64,000 nt of DNA, from NCBI GenBank assembly GCA_013399875.1, contig VXAZ01002516.1, forward strand, positions 124,001 to 188,000, written 5' to 3'. Shown piece by piece: positions 34,315 through 47,812 of this stretch; the first letter of the stretch is position 1, and the number at the start of each line of letters is the position of its first letter. Origin of the DNA: Gymnorhina tibicen (taxonomy: Eukaryota; Chordata; Aves; Passeriformes; Artamidae). Position numbers and translations under genes: made by a program. The notes beneath the pieces were generated by a model. The model saw only the letters and a list, made by a program, of their open reading frames with translations. It was not told where the DNA came from and did not search any database.

Positions 34315-37300
34315 GGTTTGGAAACAGTGAATTGCTGAGGTAATATATCCCCTTGGTACTTTTTTCTTTAAATAGACAGAATTCCCAAAAAACAAAGGCT
34401 GTATTTTATGGAAATTGAAGTACAGATGATCAGCTTTGTCCAAAGAGGAGGGTAGGAACAAGATGCACAAGGAGAAAAATTAAAAATTACAGAAGTCTAA
34501 AAATTTAGACTATCCAGAGAAGACAGATTTTAATTTCTTAATTAAATGTTGTGGCCAAAGTACAACAAAAAAAACGTGCTGCCGAATTCAGTCAAGCATG
34601 CTACATCCAGGGTCTCTAGCTGCTACTCCTCACACAAATTCCAGGCAATCACCTAAAGAAAAATACTGTAAATGCTTGCCTGTGTAATAGTAGCATAAAA
34701 CAATATATAAAACAGATGAAAATTAGAATAGTGGATTCTGTATGAATTAGTACCAGTATTTTAACAACAGTTTTCAGAGTTCTCTGGGGATAACATACTA
34801 TAAAATGTTAGCATTAAATAAGATATCCTCAAATACGTAGGTAATTAGCATTTTAATCAATAAACCAGTAGCAAATCTATGGTCTGAACTGTTAAAAATA
34901 ACTTTTCATTCAAGTGTACCAGTCACAGACTAAACTTCTCATATAACAGTTAATGGTTGGATAAAAAGATTGCTTTAATGCTGGTGGCATGGCAACAGAT
35001 CTGCAAATACAGCAATACAACTTTATTTATAAGTGAGTTTTTTCTTCATATACTCCTGTTCAATATATGTTGGTTAAGTTACTGATGTTCTTTCTCCACA
35101 GTAAACAACACTTAAGGGCAATAGGTCAAATTTCAGAGCTTAATCTAATTGAATGGATAGGCCATTAAGCTGGTATACACAAATCTTTCTTCAAAATATT
35201 TATGTGCTTGTCACACCCATTCAGACACAGCCATTTCTCTATCCATAACCTGTCCAGAACTCCTTAATTTGCCACACTAGAGCAGACACTAAGTCTAAGA
35301 TAAAATGCCTTAATGTGGTGGGAAATTATTAAATGTGAGAACTTGAAGAATGTAAAATAAAGGTTAATGCTTGAAATACCAGACCCCACAGTGTACACTC
35401 AGTTAGTTTAGCCCTTTGGTTTAAAAATTGATACAATACTGTGCTATTTTTGACTGCCTGTAAATGGGAAGAGCTAAGGTAGTGCAGAAATCTTGACAGA
35501 CACAGGTAGCTCTGAAGTGGATGCAACAGAAAGGACGGGTTACATGATCTTTACTCACTTGGCTCTGAGGGCAGGATTGTTCTAGTGATAGGTGATCTTG
35601 AGCCTATGGGAATCTATTTGCAAATTATTAAAGTATTCTTTGTATTGTAATTTATTATATATTATACCCAAAGTAATATAGAAAAAATATTAAACCCAAG
35701 GTGATTGACTTTCTGTAGTCTCAGTAGCAAGACCCATTATATTGACAAATTTTGTCACTACCCATTTGCATGATGACTAAAGATTAAAAACAGCATTAGG
35801 CTGGGATAGATTATGTGGATCAGACTGAGACATTATACTGTCATGTCAAAGTGCCTCTGTTCCAGTCACAGGAAAAGCTTACCAAAGCCCTTTGTGTTAT
35901 CCACAGCACTAGAATGTCACAGAAGTAACTACAATGTAGTTTTATCCAAACAAGTTTCGATTAGACAGTGCTTCTGCAAAGAGCTGGTACTGCAGCAGTG
36001 GGAAGCTCAGCGTATTTTAAGCGACAATCCTTGTTTGAAAAGTTTGATATCTACTTACTTAGCTCCTAAGCAGATCCAGAGAGCTGCAGCTGGAACAAAG
36101 CCCTCATGGCGCCAGGTTTAGTTGTGTTGTGCTGTAGGCACAATAAAAATTGCAACTGGGAAATTGTGAATCTCTGGTAAAATTATCTTGAAGACGCTTA
36201 TGTAAGTCTAATTAGGGTGTCTCAGAGTTGTTGCAGGCAGACACTGTAGATGCTGATCTGCAGAGTGAAGCAGGCAAGTCTAGCCTGTTCTCCACCACGT
36301 TTGAAGACAAGAACAGGATGGAGGAGGTGGTACAAATATTTCTCAAAAAGAATTCCTGTCAGTGGATTTTAGGGTAGGCGTGGGAAGTTCATCATTTCAG
36401 CGGACAGCATGTTAGGAGTTGAGGAAGAACTGCACCACACTTCTGTGAAATGTTATACTGTGTTTAACTGTCTTTGCTGGTGAGAACCTGGGACAAGATG
36501 CAGCCAAGAGCTGAGATCTTTATTGCACGCACCAAGTGTGGTGCAAAGGTCTCTGCACAAGTACAAAAGTAAATATTAATTTTTTGTGAGGACTCTGAAG
36601 TGCTACAGAGGGGTTCTGGTCTCCCTAACACACACATTTTCCAAAAGCAGCTAGGAAGGCTGCACAAGAAATTAAGTTTTTATCGTGGTGTTTTCTAACA
36701 TGGCAGTTGGACTTTGCAGAGTAGTAATTTTGGGGCGGGCTCTGTGTGTGTGTGTGAACATTCTCAGACGTCTTCTGACTTCAGGATGATGTACCTCAAA
36801 AGAATGTGAAGCATTTACTCACTTCTAATCCTCAGAGAGTCTTTCTCTCTTCTCTTGAGCTTAAACATATAACAGCCAAGTTGTATAATATGCCCACAAT
36901 AGTAATTCTTGACACATTTTGAGCATGTCTGGATACAAGATATGTCAAACCATATGGAAAGAAGAGATTTTGCAATTTTTTAGGGTTTGGTTTTTTTTGA
37001 CAAAACTAAATTTTTTCTCTTACTGTACTTTGCTTTAATACCTCCATTTTGCTGGGGCCTGAGCACTTCAGTATCTTATTTATAAGCTATTTCTGAACTC
37101 TGCTACAACTTCTTCCTTTCAAGGATTAAAAGACTTTTTCAACAAAGCCTATCAACAAGCAGAAATTTAATGACAATGAGGTGATTTAGGTGAGAACTTT
37201 TTGGCTTTAAGCAGTATACCTGGCAATCTCAGTGTGCTTGTAATGATGTTAACTGTGGAGGGAATACTTTTCATTAAGGCACCATTCTTCATAATATGCA

Positions 37301-40300
37301 TCATCTGTGAAAGACATCTCTGGGTTGGTCTTCATTCCCCAGAGACCATAGTTCTTTATGGAGTAGAGACACAGTATAAGTTCTAAAGTGCTGGGATTTG
37401 TTCAGGCACTGCCCTTGGAAAATGACCCTACTCTAAACAAAAATTATTTTCACCTTGAAAACCAGGAATGAGTATCTAAACATTCAGAATAAATAGTTAG
37501 AAATTTTGCTTACAGATGTTGCCTCTGACCAGAGGAACACAGGACTCAGCTCCTGTCCCATTCCTCATATCCAAGTGGGAATTGAAGTCTGGTTTTCACT
37601 GCAGAGGCAGTAGAAATAGAAGGAATTGAGTGCTCTAATACACTATTTTTTCTTTTTATCTGAGCTCTATAACTGATCAGTATTTAATAAGCAGCTGAAT
37701 CTTTCCAGCTCTTCTCACATTTCTCACATTTTACAAATTTATACAATTAAACAGATATAAGGATCTTCACTTACTCCATCTCCTCAGATTTCCTATGTTT
37801 AAACCTGTTGTCTCTCACAGGCTTCCTAGTAAGAGGTAGAGGTTGTTGTTTCTAAAAAGCTGCATTACAGCATAAAGGTGCCTGTGTTTTTGTATCAAAA
37901 GTGTTTGAATATTTTCTTGATTTTTGCCAATAAGGATAATACAGAACAGGGAATAACTGTAGTGTAGTTGGTCCCATAGTAACATGCTTCCTGAGTGAAA
38001 TGACCTTAATCCATGTGTCAAATTGTGGAAGAACTTCCTCAAACATGATTAACTTACTTATTTAAATTATTGTTATTAATTGCTTTAATTTCAGCTATAA
38101 AAATTGTTACTGACCTTATGTGATATGTCTTCTAAAATAAATTATTATTCCTGTGACTGCATAGCCTATAAAATCAATTATGGAATAAACATTTAAGATT
38201 TGCCTTTCCATTATTTACTATAAAACTTAATGAAAATTAGAATTAAAAGGTATCTCCTGTTCCTATTGACTTATGACAAGAAACAGATGTATGTTTGCAG
38301 CTTGCTTTCGAAAGGGCAGAAGAGAGACAGAAGAGCTTTGTAATAAAGAAGCTGGTTTACAAAATATTGATTACAGGTAACAGGAATATCTCATCATTCA
38401 AACAACAAGGGAAACATCACTTGTAATTTAGTGATCTTTTTTGAAAGGTGTACAGCAGAATCCTCCTCTTTCACACTGAAAAGGGATGTGAAACTTTCCA
38501 AAGGCTGATGAACTTCTATGGAACTCCTCAAACCTAGTCCTGAAACCTGCACTTATGCTGAGTTTTTAATTTAGTCAATGCAAGTCACATTTTTTGTATA
38601 TGTGTAGTTTTTAGATGTTCACAGAGTAAGTGTGTGCAGATCACTACATCCTCGGATGCACAGGATCCACCAGAACAGCCATGGGATGGTGATCACTTCT
38701 GTTATGAAGTCCTCATACAATTTGTGCTACTGTTTAGGGCAGAATAAGGATTTTTGTTTTGTTTTCTTTCAAATGGCATGGAGTTAAAGTGGGAAGTATT
38801 GAACCAAGTTGGAGCATATTTGAACCACTATTTCTTAGTGTCTAGTCTTATTTATCTTTTTTCTTGGATTTACCTTCCTAATCTACTGTTCCCACCAGAA
38901 AACAGTCAGGAGTATCAGTCAGAGATCCAGATGAATGCATTGCTTTGGTTTCCTGAAATAAACTGTAACTGTGAAAGATCTGCATTATCTTAGGGGAAAA
39001 CATATCTCAAATATTTCAAAAGCATGAGGTAAATACACGCTACAGAAGAATTAAGCCCTATGGAGTTAGGAAAACATTAGAGATCACAGCTTTCCTGGGG
39101 AGCTTGTTTCTTTTCTGGACAGGCACAGGCAAAAACAGAGAGGAAAAGAGTAGAAGAAATAAAGCTGAAACACAGCCTAACATCTTTTTTTCCACTTACG
39201 TGATCTATCTCAATTGCTTTCAGAGTGTCTAATCCAGAACGAGCATACTTTTCTGAAATGGAACACCAGAAAAACATATCCAGGCTCTAAGGCTGCTGTT
39301 TTTCTCTAATAAAAGCCAATGTCCCTTGGCATTCTCATCACTAAAATGTCACAGTGTAGAGCAGTGTATTAAAAGTTCCTTTGCCAATTTAAATGTAAAG
39401 GGTCAGTTCTAAAAAGAAAAAAAACCATGCTGTAAAATTACACAGGACTGGAGATAAAGGTTTAAAAGAGCTCTCTGAAAGCTTAACTCAGTATTCATGT
39501 GGAAGTGATGGGCCAAATCTAAAGTTTGCTTAGGTACTGATACTTGAATTGAAATTGCTTTTGTAACTTGAAACTACTGATGTATTTTTCAATAAAGTTA
39601 AATTGTGCAATATATGAAGTGTTCCTTCTTCTGCAGGCAAACATGAATAGTACGGTGCTCTTCTGGATTAGAACATTAAATTTCTTTTTTTTTGTCTGCA
39701 TCACCATGTGTGGCAGCTTTGGCTTTAGACTCCTGACTTGGGGCTGACTTGTGGCTGTAAAACTCTCCCTGCTCATGTATTAACCTCTCCTCAGAAAGCT
39801 CATTCTGTGGAAGGGACATCTCCAGTCCTTGGCATTTGTTCAGCCAGGAAAGGTCCTTCCCTCTAGCTACACAGTCAGTCCCAGGATCTCAAGACATATT
39901 TAATAGTGATTTTTGAAGGAAAAATACTGCTGTTAAACATAATAACTTGAATGAGTGAATTGCCAATGTTCATCAGCCTATGAAGTCTACTGATATTTTT
40001 AAACTAAAAGAGAGACAGAAGGCTCAATTAATTTAACTTTTAATTTGATCTGAATGACACAGCTCCCTTTTAAATAAAGTAACTACATTCCTGAGATTTG
40101 TATTTTTTCACTTCTATGCCAAACTGATCAAAGACAGCTAGTTTTAAAGGTACTGTATATCCCTCTGTAATTCTATTCCTTCTTATGTAGGATTTATCTA
40201 CAATATGGATTTATCTTTAAACTTCTAAGAGTTACTGCTGAAACAATTTATTGATGAAATAAGGATCCCTGGAAGGTCAATAGCTAACTGTTTCAAAAAA

Positions 40301-40862
40301 CATTAAAAAGCTTGTTTTTTACTATTCTTACCTCTTCCAAAATATCCATGATTACTCTGGAAATTGTACATAAATAGAAGCTGTCCCTTTGAGAAGATGG
40401 AGGAGACACTATTAAACAAATAAAACTTATAAAACCCCGCTATTGAATCAAATAAGTAGACTAAGGTTAAAACAAAAGGTGCTTTCTATCACCTGTGAAA
40501 GTCTGTGTGCATATCCTTGGGTTACATGGCTTTTACTGCAAATTGCAATATATCCCCAAGGTGCCAGCTTTGGGAGGTTTGCTGAAGCCCTTAGAACCCA
40601 AATGAGAGTGCAGTTCTTCCTTCTGTCCACGTGCAGGAACACCATAGGACCCCAGCTTTGTGTCTGTCAGAAGCTGGGAGCCTGTGGGACCCAGGAACAA
40701 GGAGCTGTGCACATCTCCTTGCACAGGGCCCCCAGCTCAGGCTCAGCTGTGCAGAACGCTGCCTCCAGCACTTCACCACCTGTCAGCTGAGCCACAGGGC
40801 AGACCCGTGTCCCACCTTCTCCACGGCACCCAGGAGAACTCAATGGAGCCGAGAGAAGATCC
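34315..40862. other. Unique AT-rich stretch, no gene recognised
   Basis: No gene, RNA gene or repeat family was recognised. A short (GT)n-like run, 'tgtgtgtgtgtg', lies at about 36743-36755. A somewhat GC-richer segment at 40600-40860 just upstream of the CR1 tail carries overlapping open frames in several phases and both strands, none with family resemblance. Confidence 0.6.
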
Positions 40863-40998
40863 GTGAAAGTGTTCAAGGCCAGGTTAGGGCCCTGGACAAG
40901 CTGATCTAGTAGGTGCCATCCCTGCTCACGGCAAGGAGGTTGGAATGAGATGATCAAGGTCATTTCCAACCCAAACCTTTCCATGATTCTATGATTCC
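40863..40998 (+). mobile_element. CR1 LINE 3'-tail fragment
   Basis: The sequence 'gtgttcaaggccaggttag' through 'gaggttggaatgagatgatc' to 'tccatgattctatgattccc' is the last ORF2 codons and 3' UTR of CR1, with two units of the terminal ATTCTATG-type repeat intact at about 40982-40997. Only about 135 bp remain; no coding capacity. Confidence 0.93.
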
Positions 40999-43900
40999 CA
41001 GATAGTGGGTTTGGTGAGCTACTGTGTTAGATAGCAACAGTGCTATATTCCTGCAAGTGTCCAAAATGAATTGGTTTTCCTTAAATATAGAGGACCCCTG
41101 CCAGTGCAAGGAGTGCACTGTACTTTGTCAGTTTGAGCACCACATCAGCTTGAGTCATGTCCTTGAAGAGATGACTCTCCCTACAGGAAACTGTGTGGTG
41201 AATATGCAATTTCTTCTAAAGAACTTTACAGCATGATTTAGATTAATGTTATACATCATTAATATTTGTCCAAACACATAGTTCCTGCCTTCAGCAGAAG
41301 GACAGAGAGGCACCATGCAAGAGATTTGCCCAAGGTAGAAGATCAAGTTCTGGACTGTAAACTCTAAATTAAGAATCAACAGTGTATTAGAGATGTGCTC
41401 AGCAGGGCCAAGGAAAAGCCAGGAGCTGCAAGTACTGTCCTCTCCTATCTCCTGCAAATTTTAAGTTTAAATTGGGAAAGAAAATTATAATTTCACATGT
41501 CAGCCTTGCAAGATAACCACAGTAGTTCTAGCCTCTCCCTTTTTACAGCATCCTCTCAAAGAAAGGATATAGCATTTATTTGTGCTTATTCTGAATGATC
41601 TTTCAATCATTGCTTTGCTTAGGACAATTCTTTCTCAGGGAAGCTAGTGCTTTAAAAAATACAGAAATCTTTATACCTGAAAAATGTATAATATTTGTCT
41701 CTGCTCATTGAACTGTTACTGTAAGAATGATTTCTTTCTGCAGAAAGACAAACCTGCATATCAACCGAAATTCAATTTGACAGTGGAGGGAAGGAAATAC
41801 CTATCATCTGAAACACTCAGTTTGAGACATGAAATAATTCCTATAATCTGAAAAATAATCCCAAAATTCTCAGACTGTTGGTATGGTTTACTATTGGTGC
41901 AGCAAATTGCTTTTGTCCTAAGAAGCCATTAAGCTCCTGGGTATTTACAGTATTGCCCCTTTCCTTGCTGTTGTGACAGTGCAGGACAATCAACAGAACA
42001 GCAGGACAAACAGGCAGGTGAACACAAAACTCAGCTCATAATGGGCTGGGAGTTTGAGGTCAGTTTGAAAGTTCAAAGATTTAGGAGCAAACTCAGGATA
42101 TTTTTATATGTGACATTCCCATGGACCCCTCAGGTGTATGTCTGGTAAAGCTGACTGTCATTTTCATTATTACTGAGATTTGCTGGGTGACATTGGGAAA
42201 AGGGAGTCTATATGAATACAAACAGCTAGTTCTTACACAAAGGAACAGGTAGAGTCATAATTAGGGTAAATTTTTGGACATTAGTCTGTTTGTACAAGCT
42301 CCATTGCACAGTCTGTAGACACAATGAAAGCTGCAGACATTATGAGCAGCTCATGGACTGTGGAAAAACCTTTCTACTGAAAGGATACTGGGAGAGAAAA
42401 ACAGATGGAAAAAAAGGAATCTAAAAGCAATACTGAAACAAGAAAACATTCCTTGTTCTTACTTCCCTCCTGTCTTCAGTGATATAATACCGAAAACTCC
42501 AAGACCACTTTAAAGCACTCCACTGTACCCCTATGGTCTTAATTCGATTTGTCCATCGTATGTTTTTCTGTAGCTATAGTTTCTAGGTTTCTTGCATAAT
42601 ATTAGCCAGAAATCAGTCTTGCATTTTAACTATTCAATAATTCCTGAAACAATGTCTTTTCCAAAATTTGTAAACAATGGAAGATATTTTCCCCAGCTTC
42701 CACTGATCATGAGAAACTCACCTGTAGATGTTAGAATTTCTTTACATACAGGTTGTGTTACTTGTTGTCCCCACATCATGTACAGGGATAAAAATGAGCT
42801 TTGACTCTCTTTGGGGTATACACAGGTTCAGAAGGACAGCTATATTTTTCATGTCTATGCTAAATAGTGAGGGAAGGACAATACTGATGATGTAAAAAAT
42901 TTGTCTCTTTTGGGGGTTATAGAGAAATGAACTTACCAAGGATGTCATAGACACCTTTTGAAAATTCTTCTGTACAGATGGAGATGGATAGCTTGAGTTT
43001 TGTTTTTCTTTTTGTACTTGTTGTTGTTTATTGGTCCTCTGTCAGATATCATAAACTTGCTGTAAGCTTTTGTATAACCTTTTGAAAAATCAACGGGCAT
43101 TATATGTATTTAGCAAAATGTAATTAATAAATTTGAATGTCAAAAACAATACTTGTTATTCATACAGAGCAATATTTGATCTTAATACAGAACACATCAA
43201 CACATCAAAATCTCACAAAATCCATGAAAATCTGTCTCTTTCTGTAACAGCTGCTCTGACTACTCAAGAGAAAACCTGTCGGTGTGTTCAGCAGACTGGG
43301 ATTGCATGCCTCTATGTTTTCATGCTGGCACACTTCTGCTTATTTAACTGCTTAAATCTGTGGTATATTCTTATTAATATGAGGGGTTTGAAAAATGTAG
43401 AAAATCCCATATGTACAGTTCAACCTTTGGAACTGCAGACATGAGCATACAGCTGCCACCAACATAAAACTAAAAGGAAAGGATTGGATAGAAAAAAAAG
43501 TTAATGGTTTGGACACTTTTCCGGATACTTGAGCAAAAGAAAAATCATGCTCTGAAGAAAGATATTGAATTTCTGTTCAGTAATGGAGAAACTATTTTTC
43601 ATGTTTCTGTAGATGTGGTTCTCACCTGATCAGTAGCCATGAGATCACCATCAAATCAGCAAGGTGTGGGTTGCAGTGAATTTTATGGACAAGTGCAGTG
43701 CAGAAGCCAGGGTACTGACATTAGTGCAGCAGTAGTTCCTCTTGGGCTTTTTTGACTAGAGTAGAAGATATTAGGAAGTGTACAGATTACAGTGTGAATA
43801 TTCAGATCCACTGTTCCATAAATTTAAATTCTAAAACTGACAATTTTTCATGTCGTTTTATATCACGAAAAATAGTGTCTAAATAGCTCTTTGGAAATTT

Positions 43901-46476
43901 TTCCTAAGTGAATATGAGAAATAATCACAGCGCTTTAGTCATTTGGCCTGCAACTGCTCATTACTTTTAGAGATAATTACTCCAATTGCCAGAATTTGCT
44001 TTTGGGAATGTGCTTATTTACCCTATTGAATTCAACAGGAACTCCATTTGAGAGAAAAAAATGGCTTTTGTCATACTGTGAAATCAGGCAAAAGTCATTA
44101 CATGAAATTCCAGGTCTCCTTTAAAAACACTTTCCTGTATTGTGGGCATTTAAAAAATATTTTCTTCCAATTAAATGGCACAGATTAAAGGGCAGATTTC
44201 TTATAGGCAAGATTTTATCCTAAATAAGTACGAAATGCCATTATCAACTTTCATGTATTTTTATTTTACAAATCTCCTCTATATTTTCCAAAGTCACACA
44301 ATCTAATCAAGTCTAATCTACCTTGCTCATGTCCTTCCATTATTCCTGGAATGACAAAATACTTAGGAATTGCCTTTGTCTTTCAACCATGACATATTTC
44401 TTTGGTGAGTTGGTTCAGTTTATTTTTTAATACTGTCATTATCTACCACTTCCATTCTTCTCTGGTAGGGATTAATCAATCTCAGCTTAATAAAAATGTA
44501 TCTTTCCACATGGTTTCCCTAAAGGATTCATATAAAGTACAATCACTTTTGAAACAACTTTTTAAAAGTTTGTATCTTTTCAGAGGTTTATGATACAAAG
44601 CTTTTTCTTTTGCAGAGTCGCGATTAAATGTTCTGACAGAAACTCAGCAAAAGTCAGAAGATATTCCTTTCTGAGAGAAAATGCAATTGATTACCTCACT
44701 GATAATATCACACCTCACTGTGGGAAGATGCAGGTCCTGTGTCAGATCTAGTTCAGTATTTAGCTGAGTTAGAAGCTCAAAGCAGCACCTTCCCATATAT
44801 GCCTGTTTTCAGTACTTCAGGCTTCCAACTTCTGACCTGGTCTGGGCCTCGTGTACCATTTAGCATCTGCTCACACAGATCTTTGGCATCTATATTGTGG
44901 CTCCTTGATTTGTGACTATACTGTGTCTATTCATCTTGACTATTTTCACAGTATCTCTGCAAAGAAATATATTTAGCATTCTCCAGAAATGCCCAAGCAA
45001 GCCAAAGGCAATTTCAGGATTTTTTTCTCCCATGAATTAAATCTTGCTATGAACAATGATTGATCATGTACCTCTTATTGAAAGATAATTTATTTGCAGC
45101 ATAACTTGAGAAGTAACTTTGAAACCATTAGAATGACTTGCAAAATAAACTTTACTACCAATGACTGAATAACCCCCAGTACACAGGGAAGCTCCTGGCT
45201 TCTGTAAAATTGTTCATGTAAGGGATCACTCACCAAACAATGTCAAAGCTTAATAATGTAACGCGCTATTTAACACATGAAATCATCCTGCTTTTATTAT
45301 TCCCTTGAAGGTTAATTACGTTAATTTTGTTTGTTGTTTTATTCTGGCATTTTGTCAATCTATCAGGGTTGATTTTTACTTCATGTTACATCTTTATCCA
45401 TTGCACCTAATTTTTTTTTGTGAGGTCAGCTTGTCTGATTGCAATCTAATTATTTAATCAGGGCAACAATGTTTTATCTAGCTAATACCAACAGTACTAG
45501 GGTAAGCTGAGGTGAGAAATACAACCTCCACAAGAAAGAGAAAAAAAGTCTTTTTGTCTTTTATTATCTGCACATTACTGACAAAATATTTAAAAGTGTA
45601 TAAGATTTGACAATTTTTACTACATTTGCATTAAATCCATCTTTGCCATCTGATCCTAAATAAATATAGTGTCTGGGTTTGGGGAACAAGTTTTTTGTAC
45701 GTTATAGCTCTAGGACATACTTCATAAAGATATTGGGTAGGACAAAATCCTCTTTTCCTTATTCATCCTCATCAAATCTAAATGAGAAATTGTTAATAGA
45801 TTTCAGAGACCTCATAAAGCTCAGGAATAAAAATTCACAATAAATGGAGTAATAGAAATAGGAAGTGCAGAAAAGTTCTCTAGAAATGATCTAGAAAAAA
45901 ATGTTTGATGTTTGGGTCCCTTCGATGACTGGATGGCTGCTGAAAGAAGAGACTCCTTTGGACAAATTGTTATCTGACCTAATTTTGGCTTCTGGGGCTT
46001 GAACAGTTAACAGAAACTCCTGTATATTGTGCAATGCTAAAATGCTTCTTCTGAGGCACCATTGTTGGAGCCCAGTATCCCAAAGGGCCAGAATGTGAAC
46101 TCCTGGGTGAACTAAAACAATTTTTTATCTGAGAATTTATCACTTTGTATATATTAATTAACAAAAAACTGCATGAAGAATGCATTGAAATTAAGAGAAC
46201 AGAATACAGCTTATTTTGTATTCCAGTACCTCTCTAGTAGAAATTGAGTCGGTTTTGCAAGCTGAGCACTTTTTTGGGGTTTCTGGCCATTGCAGAATAG
46301 CAAAGGATGGGACTGAGCTTCATCTTCCCTTTTCCGTGCTGTTGCAGAGCACAATGTCTTCAACAGACCATCCAGATAAGTAACCTTAAGCATTTGCATT
46401 TGGGGGGAAGGTTTGCAAGCTCCCACAGCTCTAGTCAGTCACAGCTCATTGCTCCTAACCTTGTTTTCTCTTTCAG

Positions 46477-46653
46477 GATGGATTTTATCAAGCCTCCCGC
46501 TTATTTCACAGCCCACATGCTTTGCCAGCTGTCCTTGCATAATGCAAAACTCAAGGCTGTTACCTATTCAAAAATCAAAGCAGCCTCTGAATATCGCCTT
46601 TATAGAAGCCCCTTCTGCAAACTTTTAAGATGAGCATTAACCATAGAGATAAG
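46477..46653 (+). other. Possible exon (non-coding RNA or micropeptide) of unknown gene
   Basis: A strong splice-acceptor context, with branch-point-like 'ctcctaacc' at 46452-46460 and the pyrimidine tract 'ttgttttctctttcag' ending at 46476, is followed 177 bp later by a consensus donor 'aag|gtaagat' at 46653/46654. All three frames contain stops, so it is not an internal coding exon. One frame starts with an ATG at 46478-46480, one base after the acceptor. That ATG has A at -3 and G at +4, and the frame runs 51 codons to a TGA at 46631-46633. The stop lies 20 bases before the donor. The protein has no recognised domain. It could be a lncRNA exon, a small-ORF exon or a chance pairing of splice-like motifs. 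Confidence 0.25.
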
Positions 46654-46869
46654 GTAAGATACTTCTCTTTTTCCACTTTTTTTGTTAATGCTCAAATCAA
46701 CCAAAGTATATGTATATAGCTTTGACGGCAAATCACCTTCTGTCAATGGCCTGTTTCAGCTGGAAGGACTCTTGAGACTTGTCATGCTTGGGGTCCCTAA
46801 CAGTCTCTTCTGTCAGGAGAAAATTGGGTTCCTAGTAAAATGTTTGCTCTAAAACTGCATAAAAACTAA

Positions 46870-47065
46870 TGACTGTATCAAGCTATGTACATTGCCGGAA
46901 GCCACAGTCTGCTAGGAGAATTGCTTTTATTTGGAGGTTTGATATCATCATGCTGTCAAGGGCCTCACGCTGGCGTTTGGCAGCCAGGACAATGAGTTCA
47001 TGGCGCTTTTTATTGCAGGAAACCTTAAAGCCAGCCTGCGGCTCCGTCCCCAGTGGAAGCTGATA
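46870..47065. other. Candidate conserved non-coding block
   Basis: About 195 bp of balanced composition containing CpGs stands out in AT-rich surroundings, with no repeat similarity. It includes 'gggcctcacgctggcgtttg' and 'gacaatgagttcatggcg'. A splice-acceptor-like 'ctttttattgcag' ends at 47018. The 64-codon open frame at 46869-47063 has no family resemblance. It lies about 220 bp downstream of the possible exon. Conservation is inferred from appearance only. Confidence 0.25.
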
Positions 47066-47590
47066 ATTTTAACAATGATGCTCATCCTGAAATTTTCTAA
47101 TCAAAAAGTTTAGCTTCATCAAGTTGCTGAATGCCCTTCAAACTTGCATATGACCATTCAGAACAGACAGAGCAGGTGGTTATTGCTTGTGTTGCTCCTG
47201 AGATATGGGCCATGTAGGGCAAGTTGGGACAAAAATGTAGCAAAACTGCCTTATAAGTCAAACATTAAAAAGGAGCTGGAGAAAATTCCCATAAAAAATA
47301 GAAATATAAGCCAAAATATAAATCAAATCCTCAGCAACAAAAAAAAGAATGGTTATACTGAGCCATCCACTTCTTTTGTCCTAAAGAAAGGATCTTTGAG
47401 AAAAATGCTTTTCTGAAAGGAGTGAGACCAAGGGAAGGCAAGAATTTAAGTAGGGGTCTGGTCTCTTTTATATTCAAAATAATAACTATAGTTTTTGCCA
47501 GAATCATTAATAGCTGCCTGTGTTCTGGCACCTGTAAAGCAGAAATGTTTGCTTCTAAACTGTCACATTTCTATTTCTACATCAACACTA

Positions 47591-47812
47591 CACTTTCCAT
47601 GGGCACATGGTACCAGGGCACTGCAGGGCTGGCAGGTCCCTGGGCTGGGGAGTGGCAGGGGCTTTTGGGGACAGCACAGTCAGGAGCAGGACAGACCAGG
47701 GGGAGCCAGGACAGCTGTTTCCTCAGGTTTCCTGGGGGATGGGGAAAGGACATTGGCCTAGCTTATGGCTGGGCAGAACAGGGCTGGGGCAAGGCTAGAG
47801 ATGTTGTCCTGT
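47591..47812. other. GC-rich block joined to the 3' side of a CR1
   Basis: A G-rich sequence ('gcactgcagggctggcaggt', then 'tggggagtggcaggggcttt') replaces the CR1 3' UTR and tail expected here. It does not match any CR1 3' end recognised in this window and carries no TE hallmark that could be named. Open frames in three phases reflect the GC content. It may be an unrecognised repeat, or host DNA brought adjacent by deletion. Confidence 0.4.

Larger units (their letters stand above)
40999..47590. other. Unique stretch with possible exon and regulatory-like blocks
   Basis: No known gene was recognised. The stretch holds a homeobox-motif-rich AT block at 45225-45490, a possible exon at 46477-46653 and an even-composition block at 46870-47065; the last two are listed separately. 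The rest is unremarkable AT-rich sequence with chance open frames such as 43133-43444. Confidence 0.55.

Noticed and set aside
33555..34470. Open frames of 80-133 codons within and around the LTR
   Set aside because: They lie inside an LTR with readable U3-R-U5 signals, on both strands, and match no retroviral gene. LTRs of this type do not encode proteins.
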